From the NCBI GenBank assembly GCA_007844125.1, contig CM017557.1, positions 57,736,857-57,800,856 on the forward strand: a stretch of 64,000 nt of DNA. Direction: 5' to 3'. Of this stretch, positions 10,664-22,146 are shown in pieces. The position numbers and the translations under genes were made by a program. The notes under the pieces were generated by a model. The model was not told the DNA's origin, ran no database searches, and saw nothing but the letters and a program-made list of their open reading frames with translations. Position 1 is the first letter of the stretch. Every line of letters begins with the position of its first letter. The stretch comes from Sinonovacula constricta. Taxonomy: Eukaryota > Mollusca > Bivalvia > Cardiida > Solecurtidae.

Positions 10664-10948
10664 ATGGAAGCTTTTAGTGCCACGACAAACTATCCTGCTA
10701 GGATGGAATCTTACACACCTCAGAGGGCCACCATTCCCAGTGAAAATTCTTCGGGAGATATTGATGGAGATACCTCGCCACGAAGTGTTAGTTTTGGAAT
10801 GAATAATAACAAAAGAGAAGAAGAAAAAGACAAACGTCAAAAATATTTGACGGCCCGTTACGGGCAACACCAAATGATGTTGATTAGAAAACGTTTGGCA
10901 GTGGAAGATTGGTTGTATGACCAATTGAGGACACTCTACAACTGTGAG
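10664..10948 (+). CDS. PPP1R14: PPP1R14-family protein phosphatase 1 inhibitor, coding exon 1
   Basis: Seen: 95 codons from ATG 10664 (context GTGATGG; the preceding GTG is not a eukaryotic start) to a consensus donor GAG|GTAAGT, phase 0. Residues 1-57 are a polar, low-complexity N terminus. Residues 58-95 match the PP1-inhibitory domain: RQKYLTARYGQHQ, then IRKRLAVEDWLYDQL and TLYNCE. Known: CPI-17/PHI-1 proteins inhibit PP1, including myosin phosphatase, when a threonine in R-V-T-V-K-Y is phosphorylated. Thr63 in K-Y-L-T-A-R-Y sits at that position, and R-K-R-L..E.W...L..LY is the first helix of the domain. The acidic segment and C-terminal helices normally encoded by later exons were not found, so the first intron may run far to the right. 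The exact paralogue (A/B/C) cannot be assigned. Confidence 0.87.
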
Positions 10949-11140
10949 GTAAGTAGTTTAGTTTATAAAATAGATTGATTTTGTTTTGGTAATTAAATTT
11001 TAATTGCCTAATTAGATACAATCGGAAAAATTAATCGATATATAGCCATACAACTGGACATTGTAAATATGTATATAATATAATGTGTAGGGTCATATGT
11101 GCGCTGTGCAAATCTATAAAACACAGCTGTCACATGTCAA

Positions 11141-11201
11141 TCAATCAATAAAATCAATCAATCAATTTACCAGTTAGTCAATAAATCGGTTAATCAATCT
11201 A
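11141..11201. repeat. AATC-rich simple repeat
   Basis: Imperfect CAATCAAT units over about 60 bp. Confidence 0.8.
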
Positions 11202-11261
11202 TGTTCATAATAGTGTTGTAATGGATGAAAAATAATGTGCAATATTATAAACTGTTTATAA

Positions 11262-11455
11262 GAAAAAAAAGTGAAATTGAAAAAAAAGAAAAGAAAATAC
11301 AGCGGGAAATTTCAAAATAAAAAAGGAGACAGAAATGGGGATGAAAGAGAAATAAGTATAAAATATACATGTAAGACTGGAATAAAAGAGAGGAGAGAGA
11401 AAGAGAGAGACAGAGAGAGGGTGAAAAAGAAAGAGAGAAAGAGAAGTATAGAAGG
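11262..11455. repeat. Polypurine tract
   Basis: About 190 bp strongly biased to A and G on the plus strand, ending in GAGAGAGAAAGAGAGAGACA. ORFs on both strands here are compositional. Confidence 0.85.
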
Positions 11456-11796
11456 TAGAGCCTATTAACTGTTTAGGTGTGAATGGACACACTTAAGAGA
11501 TGATTGGATGATTGTTGTGTGGCCAATGCCCTCCACTTTGATACAAAATACCTGCCTATTGTTTACTGGGATTGTGTCTTGGTAACTACTAAATTATTCA
11601 ACAATAGAGCAATGGCTGTCTTTATGTTGGTCTTAAAGTCCTTGCAATTTATCAATGTGTCTAATTGGTTCAAGGTGATACCCATGGGTCTGTGTTAATA
11701 TGATTTGAATACCAAGGTATTCTTTGGTGATTTCTAGACAGGTCTTGTTTGTTTGTTGGAATTGATCTGATAATATATCAACTTATCTTTTTCTAC

Positions 11797-13115
11797 CACA
11801 GTAATAATTTTAGCACAAACAAAGCATCCCCAAACCACCACCTCTTTCTCCACTCCATCATCATCATCATCATCCTCACTTGAATCACCACCATCTCCAG
11901 CACAACTTTTAACACAACTTCAAACACCACAACCACCACAATTGCCACTACCACCACCACCACCACCAAAACCACACCAAAACTACCACTACTACCATCA
12001 GCACTACCACCATCGCTAACAAATCTTCCACCACACTACCTCCAACACAACTTCTACCACCATCATCACCACCCCCACCATCTCCACTACCACTTACACC
12101 ACCTTCACCACCACAATCACCAACAAAACAACTTCCACCACCATGACCATCACCACCATCACCACCACTGCCACCAAACCACCTTCACCACTGCCACCAC
12201 CATCCCCAGCACAACATCCACCACCACTTACATCAAAATTACCAACACCACCATCACCACATCCACCCAACTAACACCACCACCCTAATCACCTTCACCA
12301 CTGCCACCAACATCACCAACACAACTTTCACCACCACTACCACCACCATCACCAACACAACTTCCACCACCCCTGCCACCATCACTACCACCACTGCCAC
12401 CACCATCCCAACCACTGCCACCACCACCACTTACACTTCATCACAATCACCCCAACCACTGCAACCACCACAACTTTCATTGCCACTATCACTACCTCCC
12501 CACCACTGCCACCACCACAACTTTCATCGCCACCATCACTACCTCCCCACTACTGCCACCACTGCAACCACCACCCCAACCACTGCCACCATCACCACTT
12601 TCATTGCCACTATCACTACCACCCCACCACTGCTACCACCCCACCACTGCCACCACCACCAAAACTTCAGTCACCATCACCCCAACCACTGCCACCACCA
12701 CTACTTTGATTGCCACTATCACTACCACCCCAAACTGCCACCACCACTGCCACCATCACTACCACCCCAAACTGCCACCACCACTGCCACCATCACTACC
12801 ACCCCAATTTGCCACCACCACTGCCAACATCACTACCATCCCACCCCTGCCACCGCCACTGCCAACACCACCACCACCATCCCACAACTGCCACCACCAC
12901 TGCCACCATCATCACCACCACATCTGCCACCACCACTGCTAACATTACTACCACCCCACCCCTGCCACCACCACTGCCAACATCACCACCACCCCACAAC
13001 TGCCACAACCACTACAAACATCACCACCACCCCACAACTGCCACCACCATACCCCCATCACCATTACAAATTCCACCACTACCACTGTCACCACTACTGC
13101 CACCACCATGGCAGC
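11797..13115. repeat. CCA-rich satellite, ~1.3 kb
   Basis: A strand-asymmetric block built from CCACCACTGCCACCATCACT-like units, with longer repeated phrases such as CTACCACCCCAAACTGCCAC. Every plus-strand frame is open for long stretches and encodes His/Thr/Pro or Ser/Leu/Pro repeats; the longest spans 279 codons from 12480 and runs on into unique sequence to 13319. The frames have no consistent start or domain, so I do not call a protein. Confidence 0.92.
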
Positions 13116-13499
13116 TGTACAATTTCAATTTTCAATTTCATCATTGAGAGAAAGGGCAAATTCTTTCTTACATACTATGCTTCAGAACAGTACATGATTC
13201 CAGGAAGTATTTTATGGCTGACATTTGAGCCCCACCCTGATCCAGTTGTCATGAGAACATGTTCCTCTGAATTTACATTTTCTTCTGGCATCAAAGGGTG
13301 TTTAAGTATCCATCTGTGAGAACCAGGGACCACTGTATTGTAGCACTTTGTATTTATGATACTAGAAACATGTGCTGGGAATACATACACACCCTCTGTT
13401 TGTTGTGTCAGTTCTTGTAGAGGTAACCTTGAAGGCCCCCAGAAGGGACTTTATCTATCAGACTCTCTGACCTTTTCAAAGGGACACACTAATCACTGA

Positions 13500-13590
13500 A
13501 ACATTTCCTTAATCTTATTTTGCTGGAAACACCAATCACCTCCAAAACAAGAATTAACCCAATCTAAAGGTGTTTCCAGCAAGTAAAGGG
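13500..13590. repeat. Small hairpin repeat, copy 1
   Basis: GCTGGAAACACC (13522-13533) pairs perfectly with GGTGTTTCCAGC (13569-13580). A related hairpin lies at 14124-14200. Confidence 0.75.
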
Positions 13591-13767
13591 TTGAGGAGCT
13601 GCATTTTAATCTTTGATTTTCAATTTTGAGTTAGATAAAATACGGATGTGTGTGCTAAGCCTTTAATATACTAGTTATGATGGTGGTAAGTTGGTTCAAT
13701 TTTGACAAGCCTTGGGAAGTTTAAAGACCACCTTTCCATTGAAAATCTTTGTATAGGATAGAGTCTT

Positions 13768-13816
13768 TTAAGACTTTTCTATAGAAAATAGTCTATTTTC
13801 TATAGAAAAGTCTTAA
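13768..13816. repeat. Perfect 24-bp-arm palindrome
   Basis: TTAAGACTTTTCTATAGAAA... (13768-13791) is exactly the reverse complement of 13793-13816, with a single T between. Looser complementarity extends roughly 10 bp farther on both sides. Confidence 0.95.
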
Positions 13817-14123
13817 TAGATTCTATCTGAGTTAGAAGTCTCCGCCTCACTTTTACCTGTTCTACCAAAATAACATGTAATCCATCCTATAAAACTGTCA
13901 ATCACACTGTCAGTTGTCTTGATGTGTTTAAACGAGTCTTTACAAGGGGAGGAGTTAAGCCAGAATGCATAGTTGAAAATACAACAATTTAGTAACATAG
14001 ATCGATCTATTTTGTTCATTGAAAAAAAGACAATAGAATGGAGTTCTACTGAAATTAATCGCTGAGGTATTTGAATTCTCATAGCTTCTGATTGGCTTCA
14101 AATGTAGAGTGACTTCTAAAGAC

Positions 14124-14200
14124 CTTTACTTACTGGAAACACCAACCACTCTTACGACTAAAACATATCCCACCCTAACTATGTTTCCAGCAAACAAAGG
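14124..14200. repeat. Small hairpin repeat, copy 2
   Basis: CTGGAAACA (14133-14141) pairs with TGTTTCCAG (14182-14190). Its outer sequence CCTTTACTTACTGGAAACACC is close to the inverted right side of copy 1. Confidence 0.7.
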
Positions 14201-15070
14201 GGCAGAAAAAAATTGAATCATGTTATTTATTTATTTATTTTTGTTTTGTATCCCATTGCTATTATGCAATTTTGTGCTTATTTCCTCTAAATTTTATTTT
14301 TATCTTTTTATCTCACATCTTCTTCCATGACCATGAAGTTGCAACAGTTTCTAGTCATTTACCTACATTTAGGAAAGAAGACTATCTCTTGCTGAGTGGC
14401 TGTGATGACCCTAAGAATATGTTGATTACTAATTGGTATAAAGTAAAAGTGAAGAAAGTATTTTTCACCTGTATTGCCTTATTATAGTATTAAAGAAACA
14501 CATCTTTGACTTCTTTATACTAAAACAAAACACATCAAAGTCATATTTACACTACATTACCATCTGAAAAAATAACAACTTTTTTTTTAAAGTTTAATCT
14601 TGGAAAAACGTCAGCAAGAAGAGAGAGAGAGAGTGTTTGTACAAGTGTTTTTAGTAAAGCATAAGTTGTGTATTGAACTATCTTCTTGCCAGGCTAAACA
14701 GTAATAATAATTGTTGTAATTATGACAGTGTTATTTTATATCGACAAAGTCCGCACGCAATAAGTGACGTTACTGACGTCACATCATTGTTTTTTGTTTT
14801 ACATAACATTGAGTTTTCAAATGAAGGTTGAACCATACAGAAGTACTTTTTCTCTCTCCATAACCACTATATGGTCACACATACCAGTCAATAATGAACA
14901 AAGAACAGCTCAGAGAGACAAAGAGTAATAAAGATTAGAATAGTTATTGGATTATTGCTGTGATGGGTTTCCCCGATGTTTAGATATGTCTTTTAGATGA
15001 CAAGGGATGTAAGAAAGGCAGAGTACAGTTTATGAAGGTGGTTTTGAATGAAAGGTTGATGTCAACAATT
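14201..15070. other. Unique sequence, no gene recognised
   Basis: It contains a canonical CRE octamer, TGACGTCA at 14774-14781, preceded by GTGACGTTAC. With no gene start nearby, its function is unsupported. Confidence 0.4.
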
Positions 15071-15320
15071 AGGGGCACCCGAGAGGTATTGGTAGTTGTC
15101 GATTTGAAACATCTCACTGCGTAGGTTCGAGTCCTGTGCAGGGCAAAGGACTCTATGTAGGAAGGTCTTTCAGCTGATCTACCATGTGCCAGTCATTCTA
15201 CCCAGACATTTTGGGTCTTTCTCCACTAAAATTGCTGGACATTGCTATAATGATCATATTTGGTCCCTGCAATGCATTGAGAAGGCAAACAAAGAATTAT
15301 TAATTACATAGCTAACTGGT
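15071..15320 (+). mobile_element. SINE F copy
   Basis: tRNA-like head with a B box (GGTTCGAGTCCTG), then GGAAGGTCTTTCAGCTGA, TTCTACCCAGACATTTTGGG and GCTATAATGATCAT, the order shared by all F copies. Confidence 0.8.
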
Positions 15321-15597
15321 AGATTTTCTTTGGTATACATGCACCTTGCAAAATACATCACTACCATCAGCATAATGAAGGGTAAAAGCTAGTTTGGTCT
15401 AATGAATATAATTGTAATTCAAATTGCAGGTGAACATACATATAATTTATGATAAAAGATAAACCAGTATATTTATTATACTCTAAAAGTCTTAGCCATT
15501 TATTCAGCTTAAAATGAATTTTTACTAAACAAGACTGTGATGTAACATGTTGTTTTGCTTGAAGGAAAGCAGACCAATACTTTTAACACTGCCTCCT

Positions 15598-15867
15598 GTT
15601 CTGCAACACACCAAAGCCATAAAAAAATGGTAGAGGTATGGCTGCCTTGTTGATGCTCAGGCAAATATAAAGGTACATATAGTTCCACGTCTGGTTGGCT
15701 CAGTGTCAGGATAATGTGACTGGGTGTGGTATCATGCCAGGTGTTCACGGCTTGCTATTCACAGTGCAGGCAGCACTATATCTGCTTCAAGTGGATACCA
15801 TCTCCATATAGCTGAAATACTTTTGTTGGGATGATAAACCCAATAAACATAAACAAACTTTCTGGTT
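15598..15867 (+). mobile_element. SINE B, head degenerate
   Basis: The body and tail match SINE B (GTCAGGATAATGTGACTGGG through GATAAACCCAATAAACATAA). The tRNA-like head is lost or unrecognisable. Confidence 0.85.
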
Positions 15868-16889
15868 TGGAGGAGTAATAATGCCAGTTAGCATTGGAAC
15901 TATTTCACTTAATGAAAATAGAACCTCCGTTTGTAGGTCTGTGTGATGTAACACATTGTTCTTGTTTGAGATGAAACAGATCATTACTGGCTGTGAAACG
16001 GATAATGATGACCTGATAAGAACATTTTTCCCCAGACAGTTTAATCTCTAAGCCTTTAAATTGAATCTTTTCTGTTTGTTTTTTATATTTTAGCTTCTGT
16101 TTTGTTATAAATCTGTGATGTCTGGATATATGTATCAGTAAAGTAGAATAGAAAAAAATATGCCTCGTGTTTATAATCATTGTTTCACTATTCACTTCAA
16201 CATAGATTTGTATGAGAAAATCTGCATGTTATTCATTAACTGTTTTCGAATCCTGATGAAGACTTTAAAATGGATTGAAACTAGCAGATAAGAAATTTTA
16301 TGTTTTAGATTCAATGTTGGTTGTGTGTTCCACTAACTTTTAATTGTTTTGAGCTTTAGAAGTATAATTTGAGTTGTTTAAATGCAGTCTTGTTGTACTT
16401 TAAAGCTTGTAAATCAGAATGCATAAAAAGAAAGATATAAACATACACAGTATATATAAGGTAAGGTATGATTATTATGTTTTGAAAAAAAAGTCCATAA
16501 AAGCTTGAAAAATAAGAAGATATTCACATTTAGACTTAGTTATTTTTCTTTGTTCATCATTACTCACATTGTTGAGTGTTTACAGCATACAAGAAATTAA
16601 GACCATTTATAGTACATGTTTTAGGAAAAACAGCAGAAAAGCTAAAAAAATTATTCATTCTTTTTTCCAAAAATCTATTTTTCTTTGTTCACATTAAACA
16701 CAATGTCCAGTGTCCGCTACATATACAAAGTGGAATTTATAACCACAATGGCAACAAATGATCGTGAAAGTAAATAAATGCCTACCAAATATTTACTGAA
16801 GCAAGTGAGAAAACAGTTTTATCAGCCTTACAGTAGGCGGAACAATCAATCGTCAGTGTTCAACCAGGACTGAAGCCAGGGGTAGAACA
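15868..16889. other. Unique AT-rich sequence
   Basis: No gene or known repeat was recognised. A phrase near 15945 (TGTGATGTAACACATTGTTC) resembles one near 15535 on the other side of the SINE, possibly an old duplication. Confidence 0.4.
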
Positions 16890-17150
16890 TAAGGTAGTGT
16901 TGGCCTAATGATTATGAAGGCCATAGGTTCAATCCCAGGTCTAGCGGGTAGAGTCTTTGGCTTGCAACTTTCCAGGATTAAATACTAGTCATTGTATATG
17001 TTTGAGATCCATTGAGAGTAAAAAAAAATATGTTGAAATGTTTTCCAGCTGACCTGCTTTGAATTGGTGTGATTTTACCAATGCAATTGTTTGGGGTCTT
17101 CCTCAGTGGACTTAAAAGAGTTAAGCATCACTATAATGATGTTAATTGTG
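16890..17150 (+). mobile_element. SINE F, diverged copy
   Basis: A weak B box (GGTTCAATCCC) is followed by the family order CCAGCTGACCTG, GGGGTCTTCCTC and ACTATAATGAT. Confidence 0.6.
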
Positions 17151-17203
17151 CTGCCATCTTACAATGATCAGACAAAAAAATGTCAACAGCCCCTACAAAT
17201 GTT

Positions 17204-17505
17204 TGTTTGTTTGTTTATTGGGTTTATCGTCCCACCAACAGTATTTTAGTTATCTGGAGACGGTGTCCACTTGAAGCAGATATAGTGCTGCCTTCACTGT
17301 GTATAGCATGCCATGAACACCTGGCATGATACCACACCCAGTCACATTATCCTGACACTGGGCCAACCAGTCGTGGAACTACCCTTATATTTGCTTGAGC
17401 GTTAGCAAGGGAGCTATACCACTACCATTTTTAACGACTTTGGTATGTCGCGGCCCGGGATCAAACCTGGGGCCTCCTGTACCTGGAGCCGACGACCTAG
17501 AAATG
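17204..17505 (-). mobile_element. SINE B copy
   Basis: On the minus strand it runs from a tRNA-like head (B box GGTTTGATCCC) to the tail GATAAACCCAATAAACAAAC. The extreme 5' end is missing. Confidence 0.9.
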
Positions 17506-17547
17506 TATACTGAAGTCAGAAAAATGATTTTGATATATCTTTTTTGT

Positions 17548-18121
17548 TTAAAGGTGGTATTGGACAGTTTGGGACAATTTTTTTCTCAAATAACCAAATA
17601 AGTTATTGTTGTCTTAAAAGGTCCCACAAAGTTATGTTCATTGATGTCCTAGATCTGTGTGAACAGTTAAGCATAAATCACCACTCGTCATTGCAAACAT
17701 GTATTTCCTATCTGAGCCACACTGCAGAGATAGCTATTTTTTAAACCTAGAAAATCAAGTGACCACTTACTTTTCAGATCATGTTATATAGTCGCAGAGA
17801 TAGCTATTTTTTAAACCTAGAAAATCAAGTGACCACTTACTTTTCAGATCACGTTATATAGTCATCCGGGTAATCCTCACTGACGTCGATACCTGGTTTT
17901 AGCAGAGGCCACTATTGAGCATTTTTATACAGTTGGAAAGAATACACATTCAGAATGATTTTTTCACGATAGTTCTGTTTTAACAATTCAGTTAGTGTTC
18001 AAAATTGTATTTATTATGAATTATGAATGGATTGGTACAAAAATTATGCCCAAATTCCGCAGTGGTTCAATATTGTTATATATATACTTGATATAGGCAA
18101 AATATCAGATACCACCTTTAA
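17548..18121 (+). mobile_element. TTAA MITE family C, copy 3
   Basis: TTAAAGGTGGTATTGGACAG on the left and ATCAGATACCACCTTTAA on the right, 574 bp. It is longer than other copies because a 70-bp segment at 17724-17793 is repeated at 17794-17863. Confidence 0.92.
17724..17863. repeat. 70-bp tandem duplication inside MITE C
   Basis: The two units start GCAGAGATAGCTATTTTTTA and differ at one visible base (CATGTT versus CACGTT). Confidence 0.95.
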
Positions 18122-18129
18122 ACGCAGCC

Positions 18130-18330
18130 TTTAAAGCAGTACTACCTGGAAAAATTGGTCAGGTATCAGGAAAATGTAACCAGGTATGGTATCTTGATAT
18201 GGTGATAAAATCATGCTATCATAGTGAAAGCAGCACTCAATGTATGTTTGCTTCAAGTGACAGCTACATCCTAGATACATGTAGTTGATAAATTATAGAT
18301 AGGATAGAAACCCCAAAGTAACAAAAATAA
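18130..18330 (+). mobile_element. SINE B, strongly diverged
   Basis: GTCAGGTATCAGGAAAATGT, then AGTGAAAGCAGCACTCAATG and TTGCTTCAAGTG follow the B order, with many substitutions. Confidence 0.5.
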
Positions 18331-19961
18331 AATGAACTTAAAACGGTTTTGTAAGGTGTACCCATGTATCATGCCAATCAGCAGTACTAGATAGTGACAC
18401 TTGAAATGTTTGGTTTAGGTTTTGTATGTAAATGTGTGTTTTGACAAGAAAGATAAGATAAATCCAGCCAGGGTTTATTATTTGCCAAGAGAGGTGTACC
18501 TTTAAAGATCATTGTTTAATAATAAAAGTTTCTTTTTTTTTACTGTGAATGTTATAATTTAAATGCTGACATATGGTATGCAAAGAGAGCAATGGGAGCT
18601 AAAATAGTTTTCTGTACCATCTACAGTTGATACATGTATAGCTTGTGATTATAATGTTTATATACATTTTTATGTGTAACCTTCAACACTTGTATACTGC
18701 CCCTTGTACCAGCAGTTAATGTCAAAAACACCTCCTCTCTCTTGAACATGCAAGACAATATACTTGTCAAGTGCTTGGGTCTGTATTGACAGAATCAGCA
18801 CATTTGGTAAAATATGTTAGAAGCCAAAGTGGATTGTTTGCCTTTGGGATTTTTCTCAGTAGCTGCCCAGAAGGCAAATATTTGTTTTTCCAGTGTCCTG
18901 TTTTTGAGTGGCCATTCACCATTGTGACAGCTTTGGAACCACAGATGGTGGACACACTGACATATGCCTAATGAATAAAGGGTTCCAGAGAGGTCAGTTT
19001 CATGTGACTTGGTACAATAATTTATCCGATATTTCTCAAGCAAACACTAAAGTATTGTATTGGCAGAATGTATATGATTTAAATGAGAAATATAGAACTT
19101 AGCTTGATAAAAATGTTCTTCTCTTAATAAGGAGCTGAGCTGAGCTGAGCAATATATGAAGCTGGTTTGCAGTTTCACAGATTAAAAACCTGGTTAGTTA
19201 AATGTAAAGTCCTCTCTAAGGTTAGGATGACTAGGCCATTGATCACTCAGTGTTTTTTCTTCTTTTTGTTTCATTTATTTAAGAGTGAATGTACTTCAAA
19301 TAAGGTCAGTGCTGCCTTTACTTTGTAGGTCTGAACAGCTCAACATGGTACCCCACCCAGTCACACTCGAAGCATGAGTATGCCCCCTTTACTGTGAAAG
19401 TATGACCCCCTGATGTGCTATCTTGATGACGTATCACGCTGCCTTCACAATGACAGCATGTCATGAACACCCCAACATGATATCCACCCATTTACATTAA
19501 CAAACTTTTATAATAAACTAATAGAAGCGATGGAAGTTACAGCATACCAGTATCATGATAACAGACTTTTGTACGACCTTAATCCAACCTTACAACCTGC
19601 CTTACTGGGGACATATGTTGCAGATCCTGGCCGTCATTTGTGACTTGTTAGGATTAGAAGATATTATCATGTATAATTTGCCAGTAAGGTGATTGAGGCT
19701 GTAATCTGGGGTAAAATCTGAGTCATCAGTAATCAGCTCTCAGAATTGTTACACCACTAGTCTATATGGCTTAGGCTAATCCAAAGCTTCTAATGCTTTA
19801 ACTACATAGGAATTATGGACAAATTACAGCGCTTTAAATAGCCTTAGTACATTGTAGCTTAACTAGTGGGTATAATATAGCAACATTAACCTGATCCTGA
19901 CCTCATGTTTTCACCAGTCAGTAATAAAATTAACATGAATAAGATCTTTTCTGTTCACTTT
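18331..19961. other. Intergenic or intronic, no gene recognised
   Basis: Open frames of 60-80 codons overlap on both strands at 18770-19100 but show no domain. 19280-19500 has scattered minus-strand SINE B phrases (CACCCAGTCACA, GCATGTCATGAACACC). Confidence 0.4.
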
Positions 19962-20396
19962 TTATGCACCCTGAATAAAAATTTGAGGGAGCATATAGTC
20001 ACCGGGTTGTCCATCCGTCCGTCCTGCAATCGTGTCTGGCCCATAACTTTGTTATTTGAAGTCACATTTTTAAATTATTTCACAGAAATGATCGCCATAT
20101 TGAGATGAGTCGCGTGCAATATTTGGGTCGCTACCTTGAAGGTCAAGGTCACAGCATGACCTCGAAGCAAAATGGTGTCCGGTCTATAACTTTGTTATTT
20201 ATGGTTGGATTTTAAAATTAGTTCACAGAAATGATCCCCATATCTAGAAGACTTATCATGCGCAAAATTAGGGTTGCTACCTTGAAGGTCAAGGTCACAG
20301 TCTGCCCTTGAAGTAAAATAATGTCTGGCCCATAACTTTGTTATTTGCATTCACACTTTAAAATTATTTCACAGAAATGATCATGATATTAGGACA
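19962..20396 (+). mobile_element. Dispersed element with ~145-bp monomers (E2 type)
   Basis: It starts near TTTTTATGCACCCTGAATAA and CCATCCGTCCGTCC. ATAACTTTGTTATTT recurs at 20043, 20186 and 20332 (spacing 143 and 146 bp), with ACCTTGAAGGTCAAGGTCAC between. I associate this layout with bivalve repeats. There is no coding capacity. Confidence 0.75.
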
Positions 20397-20580
20397 AACC
20401 TATTGGGTTTGAGTCCTGTTCGGGGCGAAGGACTTAATGTGGAAAGGTCTTCCAGCTTACTTGCGGTGCAGCGGTGGTTCTACCCAGATATTTGTCTGGG
20501 GTCTTCCTCCATCAAAACCCTGGACGTTGCTATAATGATCATAACTGATAGCTGCAATGTATTTCAAAAACAAATAGAAA
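20397..20580 (+). mobile_element. SINE F, 5'-truncated, abutting E2
   Basis: It begins inside the head at GGGTTTGAGTCCTG and continues through AAAGGTCTTCCAGC and GTTCTACCCAGATA to TTTCAAAAACAAATAG. It directly follows the E2 element. Confidence 0.85.
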
Positions 20581-21160
20581 ACAATCAAAAACAAATTCTC
20601 AACCTTTGTCTGCCCTGAACCTATACCTTGTGTGAGACTGGGGCTAGATTCTCCAAAATTTGTGATTATAATAATGTCACCATTGTGGAAAAATAGTGGA
20701 ACAGTGTCTGGACTAGGCATCATGAAATAATAGCTTCAATTCTTCAAATTCGTTCAATTATGAAATCATGATTTGTTTAAGAATTCACTTCAGAGTTGGT
20801 GATGAGATTCAATGCTAACATTGCATAAAAATTAATTGGAGCAACAGATGCAAACGACTAATGTTGTTGGCCCAAAGCCATAATGATGAAACTTGTAAAC
20901 CACGATGCTTGAGATCATCAGATAGGATATGCAGCATTGCACAATTCAAACAGAGTCTATTCAGTTTTGTATATAAACAGATAATTCAAAAGGTGTGTGC
21001 GTTTATTTTATTTCAATTTAACAAACTTCCAGAATAAGTCAATCTGTTGTATATTAGGAGTTCCACCTATATAAGAGGGCTGCTTTGTTATTCATTGATA
21101 TCTATATGTTTATATATCTACTTATTGATTGTATTGTTCATTGTTCTTTAATATTGTTAA
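20581..21160. other. Unique sequence
   Basis: No gene or known repeat was recognised. Confidence 0.4.
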
Positions 21161-21164
21161 TATA

Positions 21165-21340
21165 GGCAAGATAAAAAAGAACAGAAAAATGTTGACTGGA
21201 CCTCATAGTGCAATTGTTAGTATGGATAAGATAAAAAAGAACAGAAAAATGTTGACTGGACCTCATTGTGCAATTGTTAGTATGGATAAGATAAAAAAGA
21301 ACAGAAAAATGTTGACTGGACCTCATTGTGCAATTGTTTG
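21165..21340. repeat. 60-bp minisatellite, three copies
   Basis: Units contain ATGTTGACTGGACCTCATTG and GTATGGATAAGATAAAAAAG, near-identical at 60-bp spacing. Frames on both strands stay open because 60 is a multiple of 3; I do not call a protein. Confidence 0.95.
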
Positions 21341-21344
21341 AAGC

Positions 21345-21838
21345 TTAAAGGTTTGCCTATATCAAATATAGAGAACAACATCTTTTCAATGGTTTGGGGA
21401 ATTTAGGCATAATTTTTGCATAAAGTCATATTTTAGTCTAAGTAAAGACGATTTTAGACTACCTATATTATTAGCCAGTACAAATTGTGAAAGAAATCAC
21501 TATAAATGTTCATTCATTCCAAAGCTATGAATAAGCATGATAGGGATCTCTGCTAAAAATAGATATCGATGTAAGAGCGGACTACTCGGAGGATGATATA
21601 ACATGATCTTAGAAGTTAGTTGTCACATGATTTTTCTTAGTTTAAAAATAGCTATCTCTGCAGCGTGGCTCAGATAGGAAATACCTGTTTGTAATGACGT
21701 GGGGATTTAATGTTTCGCTGTTCACACAAATCTATGGCAGCAACAAGCAGCATTTTGCAGGACTTGTTTAAAGAAAAATGACTTTTTTGGCTGTTTGAAA
21801 AATAATCTTAGGTCCAAACTGTCAGATACCTCCTTTAA
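21345..21838 (-). mobile_element. TTAA MITE family C, copy 4
   Basis: Reverse orientation: TTAAAGGTTTGCCTATATCA on the left and AACTGTCAGATACCTCCTTTAA on the right. TTTTTCTTAGTTTAAAAATAGC and GAACAGTGAAGC-type blocks (inverted) are present. Confidence 0.88.
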
Positions 21839-21934
21839 ATTGGTTTTAGGCATAAGAGACCATGGCTTCATATTGAGCTTTGATATACTAAAGTTTTAAC
21901 AAATGGTAGTGATGCTATTGTTCCCTTGCTCAGG

Positions 21935-22075
21935 CATAAGGAAATATAATGAAAGTTCCATGACTTCAGGTCAGTCTTTGTCAGGGTTATGCCAGATTTT
22001 CACAGTCACAGCATGCTATACACAGTGAAGCCAGCACTTTGTTTCAAGTTAACACTGTGGAAAACTGAATGAACA
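21935..22075 (+). mobile_element. SINE B, diverged fragment
   Basis: CAGGCATAAGGAAATATAAT, AGTTCCATGACT, then CATGCTATACACAGTGAAGC and AGCACTTTGTTTCAAGT follow the B order. Confidence 0.6.
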
Positions 22076-22146
22076 GAAAAAGGTTGCAATAGTAGTTGTA
22101 TAAGTTGTAAGATCTTGCCCAATAAGAGTAAATAAATCGGCCATAG

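Noticed and set aside
12480..13319. 279-codon plus-strand ORF
   Set aside because: It lies mainly in the CCA satellite and all three frames are similarly open; no domain, signal or consistent start.
14774..14781. CRE octamer as a promoter element
   Set aside because: No gene start nearby; an isolated 8-mer is expected by chance.
21129..21341. Repeat peptide ORF, both strands
   Set aside because: The 60-bp minisatellite keeps frames open; no start or domain evidence.
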